DNA from: CAZTTG01 sp964615935
GTDB taxonomy: Bacteria; Planctomycetota; UBA1135; GCA-002686595
Reading direction: 5' to 3'
DNA length: 57,742 nt
Assembly: GCA_964615935.1 (NCBI GenBank)
Contig: CAZTTG010000035.1
Location: 1 to 57,742 of the forward strand
Positions 42,868 to 51,204 of this stretch are shown one piece after another; within the stretch, counting starts at the first letter, position 1, and each line of letters begins with the position of its first letter. The translations under genes were made by a program, and so were the position numbers. A model generated the notes under the pieces. The model was not told where the DNA came from and ran no database searches. It saw nothing but the letters and a program-made list of their open reading frames with translations.

Positions 42868-44592
42868 CTACCGGGCCACGTGGACCACCAAGTCGATGGC
42901 GTCTCCGTCGCCGTTGAGGTCGGCGCCGCCCTGGGCGATCTCGGAGACTAGGAAGGTCGCCAGGCCTCCTCGGAGCTTCGGCGCGTCCGAGGAGAGCGCC
43001 AGGTTGGTGGTGAGCCCCGTCGGGGCGCAGTGCAGGTGCAGGACGTAGTCGAGGGTGTCCCCGTCCCCGTTCAGGTCCGTGTAGCCCTGGCTGCTCTCCC
43101 GGACCCGGAAGGCCACCCACGGGCCGGCAACCTCCTTGATGAAGGTCGAACCCGAGCTGGCCAGGCCCAGGTTGTTCACGGCGCCCGTGGCCGCGAGAAC
43201 CGAGTGCAGGACCCCGTCGGAGGCGTCGCCGTCCCCGTTCAGATCGGTCTGCCCCTGGGCGTCCTCGCTCACCTCCACGAAGGCGCGGCCCCAACTGACC
43301 CGGACCGCATGGCTGCAGGCCAGGGCGTGGTTCGCGGTGGCGCCGCTCCAGACCTCGTGGGTGTGCAGCACCCAGTCGTCGACGTCGCCGTCGCCATTGA
43401 GGTCGGTGTTCCCCTGGTGCTTCTCGATGACCAGGAAGGCCAGGAGGCCGTCGTGGAGGTGCGCGCTGAGCTGAGCCCCGGCGAGCTGCAGGTTGGCCAG
43501 CAGGCCCGGAGCCATCCGGTACGTGTGGTAGACGTTGTCCGTCGCGTCGCCGTCGCCGTTGAGGTCGGACTGGCCCTGGCCGCTCTCGATGACCTGGAAG
43601 ACCAGGACCCCGGCGTCGAGGTGCATGCGCGCCCCGGCCAGGGCCAGGTTGCTCGCTGAGCCGGAGGCGAAGTCCACCAGGTGCAGGACCTCGTCGAGCC
43701 AGTCCCCGTCGCCGTTCAGATCCGCCATGCCCTGGGCGGTTTCCCGCACCATGACGGCCACGTCCGCCCCGTCGAGCACAAACTGCGGCGAGGGGGAGTG
43801 GGGCGCGATGCCGACGTTCAGGGTGGATCCTCCCGAGAGATCGCGCAGGTGCAGCACGGCGTCCCAGGTGTCCCCGTCCCCGTTGAGGTCGAGATTCCCC
43901 TGGTCCGCCTCGTCCACCAGGAAGGCCATCCGGCTTCCGCTGAGCAAGAAGTGCCCCGTACCACGGGAAGCCAGCCCCAAGTTGAGGGCGACGTCGGCGG
44001 CCGCGTCGTAGACGAAGAGGACGGCGTCAGAGGCGTCCCCATCCCCGTTCAGGTCCAAGCCCCCCTGTTGAAACTCATGGACCACGAAGGCCACCCGCGC
44101 CCCTTCGATGATGAAGTCGCTGGGCCACAGCGAGGTGGCCAAGGCCGTGGAGGTCAGCCGGCCCGTGGCGGTGTCGAGGACGTGCAGGACCCCGTCGGCG
44201 GTGTCCCCATCGCCGTTCAGATCGGTGTACCCCTGGTCGGCCTCGGAGACGGCGAAGACCACCAGCCGCTCCCCGGCCTCCGGACGCACTCCGGCCAGGC
44301 CCAGGTTCACGCTGGTGCCCCACAGGGGATCGCCGAGGTGCAGGACGTCGTCCTGCGCGTCCCCGTCTCCGTTGAGGTCCCCATAGCCGTGTCCGTTCTC
44401 GGGCACCACGAATGCGATTGTGCGGCGACCGACCGCCGGCTCTCCAGAGGCCATGGCCAGGTTGACGGCCTGGGGCTGCCAGAGCTGGGGCGTCGCGGGC
44501 GCGGCCGTCGCCTGGCCTCGCGCGGCCCCCGGCAGGAGGCCCGCTCCGAGGGCGATCGAGGAGGCGAGTGCGATCCAGTAGGGCGGTCTCAC
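42868..44592 (-). CDS. Exported protein of ten DLNGDGD repeats
   Basis: A 574-residue exported protein made almost wholly of ten tandem repeats of about 54 residues. Each has DLNGDGD followed by xxDxVLH, then a variable beta part ending in NLxLA. DLNGDGD is an EF-hand-like calcium loop of the dockerin type. The C terminus ends on the tenth repeat without an anchor. The GTG at 44592 is preferred: GGAAGGGAG lies 7 bases upstream and a signal peptide (WIALASSIALGAGLLPGAARG) begins at once; the ATG at 44610 has no such site. I know no named family. Likely a calcium-stabilised secreted or surface protein. Confidence 0.78.
   Translation of the reverse strand: MRPPYWIALASSIALGAGLLPGAARGQATAAPATPQLWQPQAVNLAMASGEPAVGRRTIAFVVPENGHGYGDLNGDGDAQDDVLHLGDPLWGTSVNLGLAGVRPEAGERLVVFAVSEADQGYTDLNGDGDTADGVLHVLDTATGRLTSTALATSLWPSDFIIEGARVAFVVHEFQQGGLDLNGDGDASDAVLFVYDAAADVALNLGLASRGTGHFLLSGSRMAFLVDEADQGNLDLNGDGDTWDAVLHLRDLSGGSTLNVGIAPHSPSPQFVLDGADVAVMVRETAQGMADLNGDGDWLDEVLHLVDFASGSASNLALAGARMHLDAGVLVFQVIESGQGQSDLNGDGDATDNVYHTYRMAPGLLANLQLAGAQLSAHLHDGLLAFLVIEKHQGNTDLNGDGDVDDWVLHTHEVWSGATANHALACSHAVRVSWGRAFVEVSEDAQGQTDLNGDGDASDGVLHSVLAATGAVNNLGLASSGSTFIKEVAGPWVAFRVRESSQGYTDLNGDGDTLDYVLHLHCAPTGLTTNLALSSDAPKLRGGLATFLVSEIAQGGADLNGDGDAIDLVVHVAR
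42890..44440 (-). repeat. Ten tandem coding repeats of about 162 bp
   Basis: The DLNGDGD-coding core recurs ten times with a period close to 162 bases. The calcium-loop codons are strongly conserved at DNA level (reverse complement of TCCCCGTCNCCGTT-like), while the parts between differ, which suggests old duplications under selection for the loop. Confidence 0.8.
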
Positions 44593-44692
44593 GGTGGGGC
44601 TCCCTTCCATGCGGCGCAGAGCGCCGTGGCCATGCGGCGCGGAGCGCGGCGCGGCGCTCACTCCCGAGCAAACGAGCCCAGGCACGTCTTCG

Positions 44693-45316
44693 TCACCGGG
44701 ATTCCGCGGAATCCGCTCGCGGGGCGTCCCCGCACCCGCTCTCTCCGCCCACGGGCATCCCCTCGAGCTCGAGCAGGCCGTCGAGCGCAGCCTGCAGAGC
44801 CCGGCCCAGGCGGGGGTCGATCCGGGCCTGGAGGGCCAGCACCATCCGCCGGGCAACCTCCAGGGTCCGCTCTCGCCCGCCGTTGAAGGGAGCCCAGACC
44901 TCGGCTGAATCGGCGGCCGCCCGCAGGCTGGCCTCCAGGCTGCGGAGGTTATGGAGGATGTCCACCGCCCTGACCGAGGCGGCCTGGGCCGTCATCTGCG
45001 GGATGACCTCGATGGAGCGGCGCTTGCGCGCCTCCCAGCCCTGACCCTTCTCCTCGGTGAGCTCGGAGACGATCGAGGCCACGTGGGCCCCGAACTCCTG
45101 CTCCACCCGCTCGGCGCTCCACTCCTCGCAGTCCTCCACCACGTCGTGCAGGAGGCCGGCGACGATCACGTCCTCCTCCATGTCCCAGCGCGCCAGCATG
45201 AGCGCCACGTGCAGGGGGTGGACCGCGTAGGGCACCTCCCCGCCGCTCTTACGGTGCTGCCCTTCATGGGCCCGGATCGCCGCGTCCAGGGCCCGCTCTA
45301 TGCGGGGGGAGAACAT
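44693..45316 (-). CDS. HD-domain hydrolase resembling a small (p)ppGpp hydrolase
   Basis: A 207-residue cytoplasmic protein of the HD superfamily with the RelA/SpoT hydrolase layout: AHEGQHRKSG at 16-25, YAVHPLHVAL with His33, GLLHDVVEDCE with His57-Asp58, and VRAVDILHNLRSL with the distal Asp. No synthetase domain is present, so it could be a stand-alone alarmone or nucleotide pyrophosphohydrolase of the MESH1 type. It is the last gene of the five-gene operon, starting 7 bases after the membrane protein stop. Substrate is inferred from motifs only. Confidence 0.82.
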   Translation of the reverse strand: MFSPRIERALDAAIRAHEGQHRKSGGEVPYAVHPLHVALMLARWDMEEDVIVAGLLHDVVEDCEEWSAERVEQEFGAHVASIVSELTEEKGQGWEARKRRSIEVIPQMTAQAASVRAVDILHNLRSLEASLRAAADSAEVWAPFNGGRERTLEVARRMVLALQARIDPRLGRALQAALDGLLELEGMPVGGESGCGDAPRADSAESR

Positions 45317-45323
45317 GCGGCCG

Positions 45324-46205
45324 CTAGATCTGCACGCCCAGCGGCTTGATGGCCACGATTCCGAACAGGATCGAGAAGATGAAGATCGAGACCAGTATCC
45401 CCAGCTCGCCGTCCATCAAGTACGGCTGCTCGCGGTTGGGGTAGGTGAAGGCCACGCTGTAGTAGGGCGAGTCCGTGGCGAAGCTCCTCTCCGCCGGCCA
45501 CAGGAGGGCGCAGTGATCGGGATCGAGAAGGTTGTACCAGCCAGCGACGTTCACCCGCCGCGGCTGCATGGCCCGGCTGCCCTCCTCGCCGGCCACCAGC
45601 CGCTTGAGTTCACCGGGATCGCCGCCCAGCCGCAGCTCGAGCTCGTACTCGCCGGGCTCGACCGCCACGATCTCCTGGAAGGCCCTCCCCTCGGCCGCTA
45701 CCGACACCAGGGGGGTCATCGCGACCAGGCCCTCGGGGATCGTGATCTCCAGCTCGTCTATCCGACTCTCGTGGCCCTTGGCCAGCTCCACCTGGAGCGT
45801 CACCCCCCGGCCCGACATCCACTGCTGGGGGTCCTGCACCGCCACCGGATCGTAGGCGTAGCGTGTGACGAACTGCGCCGCCAGGATCAGGAAGAAGGGG
45901 ATCAGGGGCAGGATCGGCCAGAAGTTGAGGAAGAGGTACTGGAAGTTGCGTGCCAGGATCTTGCCGATCGACTTGACCACTCCCCAGAGATCGTCCTGGT
46001 AGATGCGGATCTCGATCAGGTGCCCCTTGATGCGGTCCTTGGTGGCCTTGATCCCCGCTTGCCAACTGATGCGCTTGAAGAGCATGAGGGCCAGCACGCC
46101 GAAGATCCCGCTGACCACGATCAGCGAGGCGGCGAAGCCAATCCGCTCCAAAGGCCACAGGGCCAGGTCGAAGAATCCGTTGAGGAATCCGTTGAGGGCG
46201 TTCAT
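45324..46205 (-). CDS. Membrane protein with EMC3/Oxa1-like N-terminal part (tentative)
   Basis: A 293-residue protein with three hydrophobic segments: about 20-42 (IGFAASLIVVSGIFGVLALM), about 90-112 (FLNFWPILPLIPFFLILAAQ) and about 268-290 at the C terminus. Between the first two is a charged amphipathic stretch (IKATKDRIKGHLIEIRIYQD), an arrangement like EMC3/TMCO1 and other Oxa1-superfamily insertases. Between the second and third is an exported beta-rich domain of about 140 residues. The Oxa1 link is only a resemblance seen by eye. It sits between two phosphatase-superfamily genes plus a small peptide upstream and an HD hydrolase downstream, all on one strand. Confidence 0.6.
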   Translation of the reverse strand: MNALNGFLNGFFDLALWPLERIGFAASLIVVSGIFGVLALMLFKRISWQAGIKATKDRIKGHLIEIRIYQDDLWGVVKSIGKILARNFQYLFLNFWPILPLIPFFLILAAQFVTRYAYDPVAVQDPQQWMSGRGVTLQVELAKGHESRIDELEITIPEGLVAMTPLVSVAAEGRAFQEIVAVEPGEYELELRLGGDPGELKRLVAGEEGSRAMQPRRVNVAGWYNLLDPDHCALLWPAERSFATDSPYYSVAFTYPNREQPYLMDGELGILVSIFIFSILFGIVAIKPLGVQI

Positions 46206-46241
46206 GAACCGCTGGTGAGGGGCGATTGGATCGGAGTCGGG

Positions 46242-46439
46242 CTAGCTGATGTAGCCCAACCCGCGCAGCTTCTCGGTGATGTCCTCGTTGGAGCTGTCCT
46301 CTTCGAACTGGGCCAGCTCCTTCTCGATGATGTGCACGATGAACTCCTCGTGGGAGGCATAGCCGGCCACCTCGGCGATCTGCTTGACGCGATCGAGGAG
46401 CTCCTTGTCGAGCTTGATCTTGTTTCCTCCGCCGAACAT
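46242..46439 (-). CDS. Small ribbon-helix-helix-like protein ending in LRGLGYIS
   Basis: A 65-residue acidic protein. Residues 7-45 (KIKLDKELLDRVKQIAEVAG, then ASHEEFIVHIIEKEL) fit a MetJ/Arc-type ribbon-helix-helix: one strand, a turn and two helices. The C terminus ends LRGLGYIS, which echoes the end of the sulfatase-like protein at 35787-37211 (LRQLGYVR). It lies 30 bases after the phosphatase-superfamily gene and 36 before the membrane protein, so it is a conserved-looking member of the operon. DNA or protein binding is inferred, not shown. Confidence 0.7.
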   Translation of the reverse strand: MFGGGNKIKLDKELLDRVKQIAEVAGYASHEEFIVHIIEKELAQFEEDSSNEDITEKLRGLGYIS

Positions 46440-46469
46440 GGGAGTGCCTTTCTCTTGCTGGGGTGCTTG

Positions 46470-48623
46470 CTATTCGAGGACGCGGTGGCCTTCCATGCCC
46501 TCCGCGGGTTGGACTCCGTAGCGGCCCAGGAGCTCGACCGTCAGGTCCTCCAGGGCGTGCTCGCCGGGCAGGATCCGGCGGTTGGTGAGCACGATCCCCG
46601 GAACCAGCTCGTGCGCCATCAGGTGGCTGCCCACGAAGGTCCCGCCGAGGTTGGGGGCGAAGACCGCGTGGGGGATGCGGCCGGTGGAGGACTCGTCCGA
46701 GTTCTGGTAGTCGGTGTTGTAGCCCACCTGGATGTCGGGGGCCTCGCGCATCCGCTCGCCGCTGTAGACCTGCTTGGCGATGTCGGCGGTGGGCACGAGC
46801 TGCTTGCCCTTGTTGTCGTGGTCGATGATGGCCTCCAGCTTCGCCTTCAGCTCGGCCAGCAGCGCGTCCTCCTGCGCGCCGGGCTCGACGATGCCCTGGG
46901 GCGCGCCCTCGACCGGCCGGCCCTTTTCGTCGCAGCCCTCGCGGCCCTTCAGGTTGAGGTAGAGGCCGTTGAAGCCCATCCCGTAGGCCACCGTGTTTTC
47001 CCAGTCGACCACGTCCTCGCCGTGTTTGTCCTTGCCGAAGATGAACACCGCCTTGTGCTCGGGGTGGTCGAGCGGCAGCTCCTTGGAGTGCCCCTCCTTC
47101 AGCTTCAGGTAGCCCTCCTCGTACAGCCAGGTGTTCAGGCTGAAGGCCCGGCGATAGGGCGCGAAGCCGTGGTCGGACATCACGATGATCGTGGTGTCAT
47201 GCCCCACGCGTTCGCGAAGGTGACCCAGGATGGGGTCGAAGCGCATGTAGACGTCCCAAACGGTGTCCTTCCAGATGCTCCCCTCGCGGTGGGACCACTC
47301 GGAGGAGTCCTCGGCCGCCAGCACTGAGTCGTGGTTGGGGTGCTCGGGGTCGAAGAGGTCCCACATCATGTGGTTGGTGAGGTCGACCGTGGAGTAGTAG
47401 AAGAAGAGCAGGCCGCCTACGCCCTTGTCGAGGTAGTGGTCGATGGCGTAGTCCATCATGCGCACGCGCTCCTGGAGCACGATCTCGGACTGCTCCATGA
47501 ACTCCGGCTGGGTCAGCACACCGGCCTTGAGGGCGTTGACCTCCTCGGCCATGCCCTGGGTGTAGTAGAGGCCGATGCCCTCGACGTCGTCGGCCAGCTC
47601 GACGCTGGCGCTCTCGGGCAGGGAGACCGGTGCGGCCGGATTGCGCGGGTCGATGTTGATCGGCGAGGCGTAGAGCTCCACCTCGGGCTCGATGCTGCGC
47701 AGGTAGAAGCGGACGATGCCCGACATGGGGCCGCCCACCGCCTGGTCCATGTACATGGGCAGCATCTCGAAGCTCACGGTGACGAAGGAGCTCCAGTCGC
47801 CGGGCTTGAGGATCACCACCTGCCCCTGGATCTCGATCGCGCAGGCCCCCACCTTGCGGTTGAGCATGATCTTCATGGGGACGGTGGAGCGGACGGCGGG
47901 GGTATCCTTCTTGTGCTCCCGGTAGGGGTTCTCCGGACCGATCAGGCGGGTGTCGATGAGCCCCTCGATGCGCTCGTCCAGCGCCACCAGCTTGCCGCCA
48001 TCAACCGAGGTCTTGGCCGGCGGGTCGGTGGTGTAGAAGGTGTACTCGCCGTAGGCCGAGTCCAGGGCGGGGGTCATCATCCCCGGGAAGGAAACGCCCT
48101 TGGCCGGCTCGACCGGGAAGTTGGCCGGCATGCGCCAGATGTCGGCCGGCACGCCCTCCCTGGCCATGACTCCCCAGAAGCAGTCTCCGCTGCGGTTGGT
48201 CTCCGTCTCGCCGCCCAGCGGGAACTGCCAGTCTCCCCACAGGTCGAGGACGCTGGTGGAGGCAACCCGCGTGGTGGAGGGAGCCGGCAGCCGGGTCACC
48301 GGGTCGCGGTGGACGAAGTCGAAGATACCGTGCCCGCCGGGGTTGCGGCCGGTGATGAAGTTCGACCAGGCCACCGGCGACTGGGGCGGGATGGATGTGC
48401 CCAGGGCATGGATCCCGCCGCTGTCCTCCACCAGCCGGGCGAAGTGGCGCATCCGATCGGGATAGAGTTCGATGACCTCGGCCAGCAGGTTGGGATCCAT
48501 CCCATCGATGCCCAGGACGATCACCTTCTCGAAGGTCTTTTCGGCGGGCGGGTGGGCCAGGGCGAGCCCCGAGAGGCCGACCATCCAGAGCGCCAGGGGC
48601 GCCCAGCAGCGAGGTTTGCTCAT
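46470..48623 (-). CDS. Alkaline-phosphatase-superfamily (nucleotide pyrophosphatase/phosphodiesterase-like) exported protein
   Basis: A 717-residue exported protein with a signal peptide (LSGLALAHP). Superfamily metal motifs are clear: VIVLGIDGMDPNLL near the N terminus, SIPPQSPVAWSNFITGRNPG holding the nucleophile region, FYYSTVDLTNHMMW, and IIVMSDHGFAPYRRA. It is longer than most such enzymes because of a large insert (about 200-330). Its ATG overlaps the stop of the upstream paralogue (ATGA), so the two are translationally coupled. The natural substrate could be a phosphodiester, a nucleotide or a polymer; nothing here decides. Confidence 0.88.
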   Translation of the reverse strand: MSKPRCWAPLALWMVGLSGLALAHPPAEKTFEKVIVLGIDGMDPNLLAEVIELYPDRMRHFARLVEDSGGIHALGTSIPPQSPVAWSNFITGRNPGGHGIFDFVHRDPVTRLPAPSTTRVASTSVLDLWGDWQFPLGGETETNRSGDCFWGVMAREGVPADIWRMPANFPVEPAKGVSFPGMMTPALDSAYGEYTFYTTDPPAKTSVDGGKLVALDERIEGLIDTRLIGPENPYREHKKDTPAVRSTVPMKIMLNRKVGACAIEIQGQVVILKPGDWSSFVTVSFEMLPMYMDQAVGGPMSGIVRFYLRSIEPEVELYASPINIDPRNPAAPVSLPESASVELADDVEGIGLYYTQGMAEEVNALKAGVLTQPEFMEQSEIVLQERVRMMDYAIDHYLDKGVGGLLFFYYSTVDLTNHMMWDLFDPEHPNHDSVLAAEDSSEWSHREGSIWKDTVWDVYMRFDPILGHLRERVGHDTTIIVMSDHGFAPYRRAFSLNTWLYEEGYLKLKEGHSKELPLDHPEHKAVFIFGKDKHGEDVVDWENTVAYGMGFNGLYLNLKGREGCDEKGRPVEGAPQGIVEPGAQEDALLAELKAKLEAIIDHDNKGKQLVPTADIAKQVYSGERMREAPDIQVGYNTDYQNSDESSTGRIPHAVFAPNLGGTFVGSHLMAHELVPGIVLTNRRILPGEHALEDLTVELLGRYGVQPAEGMEGHRVLE

Positions 48624-50806
48624 TTCGCGACCATTTCCTCTCTCTCGGCCGGCTCGGGCCGACCCCCGGGCTCGGGAGCCGGGCCGAAAAGAGGCCTTCC
48701 CTGCATGTAGCCCGGAATCTCGATCCCGAAGCGCTCCAGCACGGTGGGCGCCAGATCCATGATGTGGGGGGTTTTGCTGTTGAGGTCCCGGCTGCACCAG
48801 ATCACGCCGGGCACCAGTTTGGGGTCGATGCAGTGGTCGCCCGACCAGGACTTGGTGTTGTCGACGATCACCTCCTCGGTCACCGCGCCCGTGGCGCACT
48901 CCCAAGAGTGGCGATAGCCCCGGTGGTAGCCCACCAGGAGCTCGGGGGCCATGTCCCGGTAGGGCCCGCTCTGGATCTCGTTGGTCAGGAAGCACTCGGA
49001 GACAACGCGCTCGCCATCGACCGGGTCCAGCAACGCCTCGAGCTTGGTCTTGATCTCGCGGCAGAGCGAGTCCAGCTCCTCGCCGGGCTCGACGATGCCC
49101 TGGGCCTCGCGGCCCTTGCGGTTGATGAAGATGCCGGTCAGGCCCAGGGTGAAGGCGCGCGTCTTGGACCAGTCCACGTTGACGAACCAGTCGGGCGAGG
49201 TTTCGCAGCCCTCCTTGAGCACCAGGTAGCCCTCGTTCTTCAGCCAGGTGTTCAGATTCACTCCGCGCCGGAAGTTGCAGAAGCCGTGGTCGGAAATGAC
49301 CATCAGAACGGTCTCGGGGTCGTCTCCAATCCGCTCCCGGACCTCGCCCAGCAGGCCGTCCATCTTCCCGTACATCTCGGGAATGACGTTCTTGTACCTC
49401 TCGACCTCCTTGTCCCGGTTGGCCGGATGGTCCGGATCGAGGGTGCGGTAGAACATGTGGCTGATGCGGTCAGTGGTGTCGAAGACCACCGTGACGAAGC
49501 CCTTCTTGGTCTTCTCCAGCGCGTGCCACAGGTGCTTCTTGCGCTCCTCGTATATCAGCCAGGACTGCTCGAGGAAGGCCTCCTCGTCGATCACCCGCTC
49601 GTTGAGCGCCCAGGTGTCCTCGGCCAGCCCCAGGGTGGCGTAGGGCCCCTGCATCTTGGCCAGGTAGATGGCGTAGACGAAGGGGTGCGAGATGGGCATC
49701 ACCGGCTTCTCGGGGTTGACGTTGATCGGCGTGCAGTAGATCTCGACGTCCTCCCCCTCCCAGGTCTGCAGGTACAGGCGGGCGATGCCGGTGATTTTGC
49801 CGAAGGGGACCACCAGCCAAGGCGTGTACTCCTTGGGCCCCACCTCCACGGTGGTGCGGCCCACGGTGATCTTTGCCTTGCGCGCGGCCTCGTCCAGCTC
49901 CACGCTGAACTCGCTCTTCATCGGGTGGCCGTCCGCTCCGGGAGGGCCTGTGAGCTTGGACTCGATGAGGTTCCCGCGGCGGCGGATCTGGTACTGCTGG
50001 CCTCCGATGTGCTGACCCGCGGGCCGCGCCTTGGTGGAGTAGAAGGAGAAGGAGCCCTGGGTCCCCTGCAGGTCGGGCACGCACATGGCCGACAGCAGGG
50101 TGCCGTTCTTGAACTTCTGCGGCGGGAAAGTGATGGGCACCCGGATGATCGAGGACCACACGTAGTTCTGACCCAGGATCTTCCAGAAGGGCTGGCTCTT
50201 CTGGCGCCACTCGTAGATGGGCTTCTGGCCGAAAGGCACCTTGGCGAAGCCCAGGTTGATCGTGCGCGGCACCGTGCGGGTATCCGTCGAGGTCAGGCAC
50301 GGCATGTAGCTGCAGGGGTCGCGTGTGAGGAAGTCGTAGATGTTGTGGCGCGAGGCGTCCACGCCGGTGGCGTAGCTCGACCAGGACACCGGCGACATGG
50401 ACGGGCAGGAGACCTGCAAGGCGGAGAAGTGCCCCTCCTCGGCCAGCTTCGAGAAGTTTGGCATACGCCCCTCGCCCATGTACTTGCGCGCCAGCCCCGG
50501 ATCGAAGCCGTCGAGCCCCACCACTATGATGCGCCGGACCTTGGCCCGGGGCCGGCCGCGGAGTTGGATCAGCCGGACCACGGCCTTGATGGGCCAGATC
50601 AGGATGATCCCCAGGGCCAGGAAGAAGGTACTGGCCAGGACCAGCACCGAGCCGGCCGCGGCGAAGCCCGCGCCCGGGCCGATGTAGGCCATGGCGGGCT
50701 GGGCGCCGAGCGTCATCGCGGCCAGGGTGAGCAGGCCCAGCCGCAGGAGCCGGGGCGCGCGGCCGGGGGCCGGGGGCCGGGGCCGTCGGGGATGGGTGCG
50801 GGACAC
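48620..50806 (-). CDS. Alkaline-phosphatase-superfamily membrane-anchored protein (YIGPGAG type)
   Basis: A 728-residue paralogue of its downstream neighbour. The start is unsure: GTG at 50806 gives a signal sequence (LLRLGLLTLAAMTLGAQPAMA) leading to YIGPGAG and a membrane helix (VLVLASTFFLALGIILIWPI); the ATG at 50717 would drop it. The catalytic domain has IIVVGLDGFDPGLARKY, SCPSMSPVSWSSYATG, VVFDTTDRISHMFYRT and LMVISDHGFCNFRRG. The YIGPGAG segment after a signal peptide is something I recall from other exported phosphatase-superfamily proteins. First gene of the five-gene operon, with a weak promoter candidate at 50950-50977. Confidence 0.83.
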   Translation of the reverse strand: MSRTHPRRPRPPAPGRAPRLLRLGLLTLAAMTLGAQPAMAYIGPGAGFAAAGSVLVLASTFFLALGIILIWPIKAVVRLIQLRGRPRAKVRRIIVVGLDGFDPGLARKYMGEGRMPNFSKLAEEGHFSALQVSCPSMSPVSWSSYATGVDASRHNIYDFLTRDPCSYMPCLTSTDTRTVPRTINLGFAKVPFGQKPIYEWRQKSQPFWKILGQNYVWSSIIRVPITFPPQKFKNGTLLSAMCVPDLQGTQGSFSFYSTKARPAGQHIGGQQYQIRRRGNLIESKLTGPPGADGHPMKSEFSVELDEAARKAKITVGRTTVEVGPKEYTPWLVVPFGKITGIARLYLQTWEGEDVEIYCTPINVNPEKPVMPISHPFVYAIYLAKMQGPYATLGLAEDTWALNERVIDEEAFLEQSWLIYEERKKHLWHALEKTKKGFVTVVFDTTDRISHMFYRTLDPDHPANRDKEVERYKNVIPEMYGKMDGLLGEVRERIGDDPETVLMVISDHGFCNFRRGVNLNTWLKNEGYLVLKEGCETSPDWFVNVDWSKTRAFTLGLTGIFINRKGREAQGIVEPGEELDSLCREIKTKLEALLDPVDGERVVSECFLTNEIQSGPYRDMAPELLVGYHRGYRHSWECATGAVTEEVIVDNTKSWSGDHCIDPKLVPGVIWCSRDLNSKTPHIMDLAPTVLERFGIEIPGYMQGRPLFGPAPEPGGRPEPAEREEMVAK

Positions 50807-50949
50807 GGGACGGTGGGAGAGGTTCGGGGACGCGGGGAACGGTCGGGGCGCTGGGACGGTCGAGGTGGCTCGCTCCTCATCGGCCCGAAGGGGGGCCGCG
50901 GCTGAGCCCCGACCGGCGGGGAGCGGGGGGGCTGGGAATCGGGCGCAGG

Positions 50950-50977
50950 ATACTACCGGCCACCGGCGGAATCCCAA
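50950..50977 (-). promoter_or_regulatory. Weak sigma-70-like promoter for the phosphatase operon
   Basis: On the minus strand TTGGGA (50977-50972) and TAGTAT (50955-50950) are 16 bases apart, each matching the consensus at four of six positions. It would give a leader of about 137 bases. Chance similarity cannot be excluded. Confidence 0.3.
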
Positions 50978-51204
50978 CCCCGCGGCCGCAGAATGGGCCT
51001 GCCTCCTCTGGCTACGGAATGGGCCGGAACGGGTGAGGATCGACCCGGAGAAGCCCGCTCGATCCGTTCTCGACGGCCCTCCGCGGCCTCGGGCCGCGCT
51101 CCCGCACCGATCCGTCGCGGGGAGATCCTCGGGTGAAACGCCCCGCGTGGAACGGCCCGGGTGAAACGCCGGAATCCCGCCTGCCGGTCCGAACGGGAAT
51201 CCGC
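50978..51204. other. Intergenic stretch with a short direct repeat
   Basis: No gene is seen between the phosphatase operon promoter region and the DUF123 gene. GGGTGAAACGCC occurs twice, at 51131-51142 and 51159-51170, in direct orientation 28 bases apart. The meaning is unknown. Confidence 0.4.

Noticed and set aside
42890..44440. Tandem repeats as a CRISPR array
   Set aside because: The period of about 162 bases is in coding phase and encodes DLNGDGD units; there are no short identical repeats with unique spacers.
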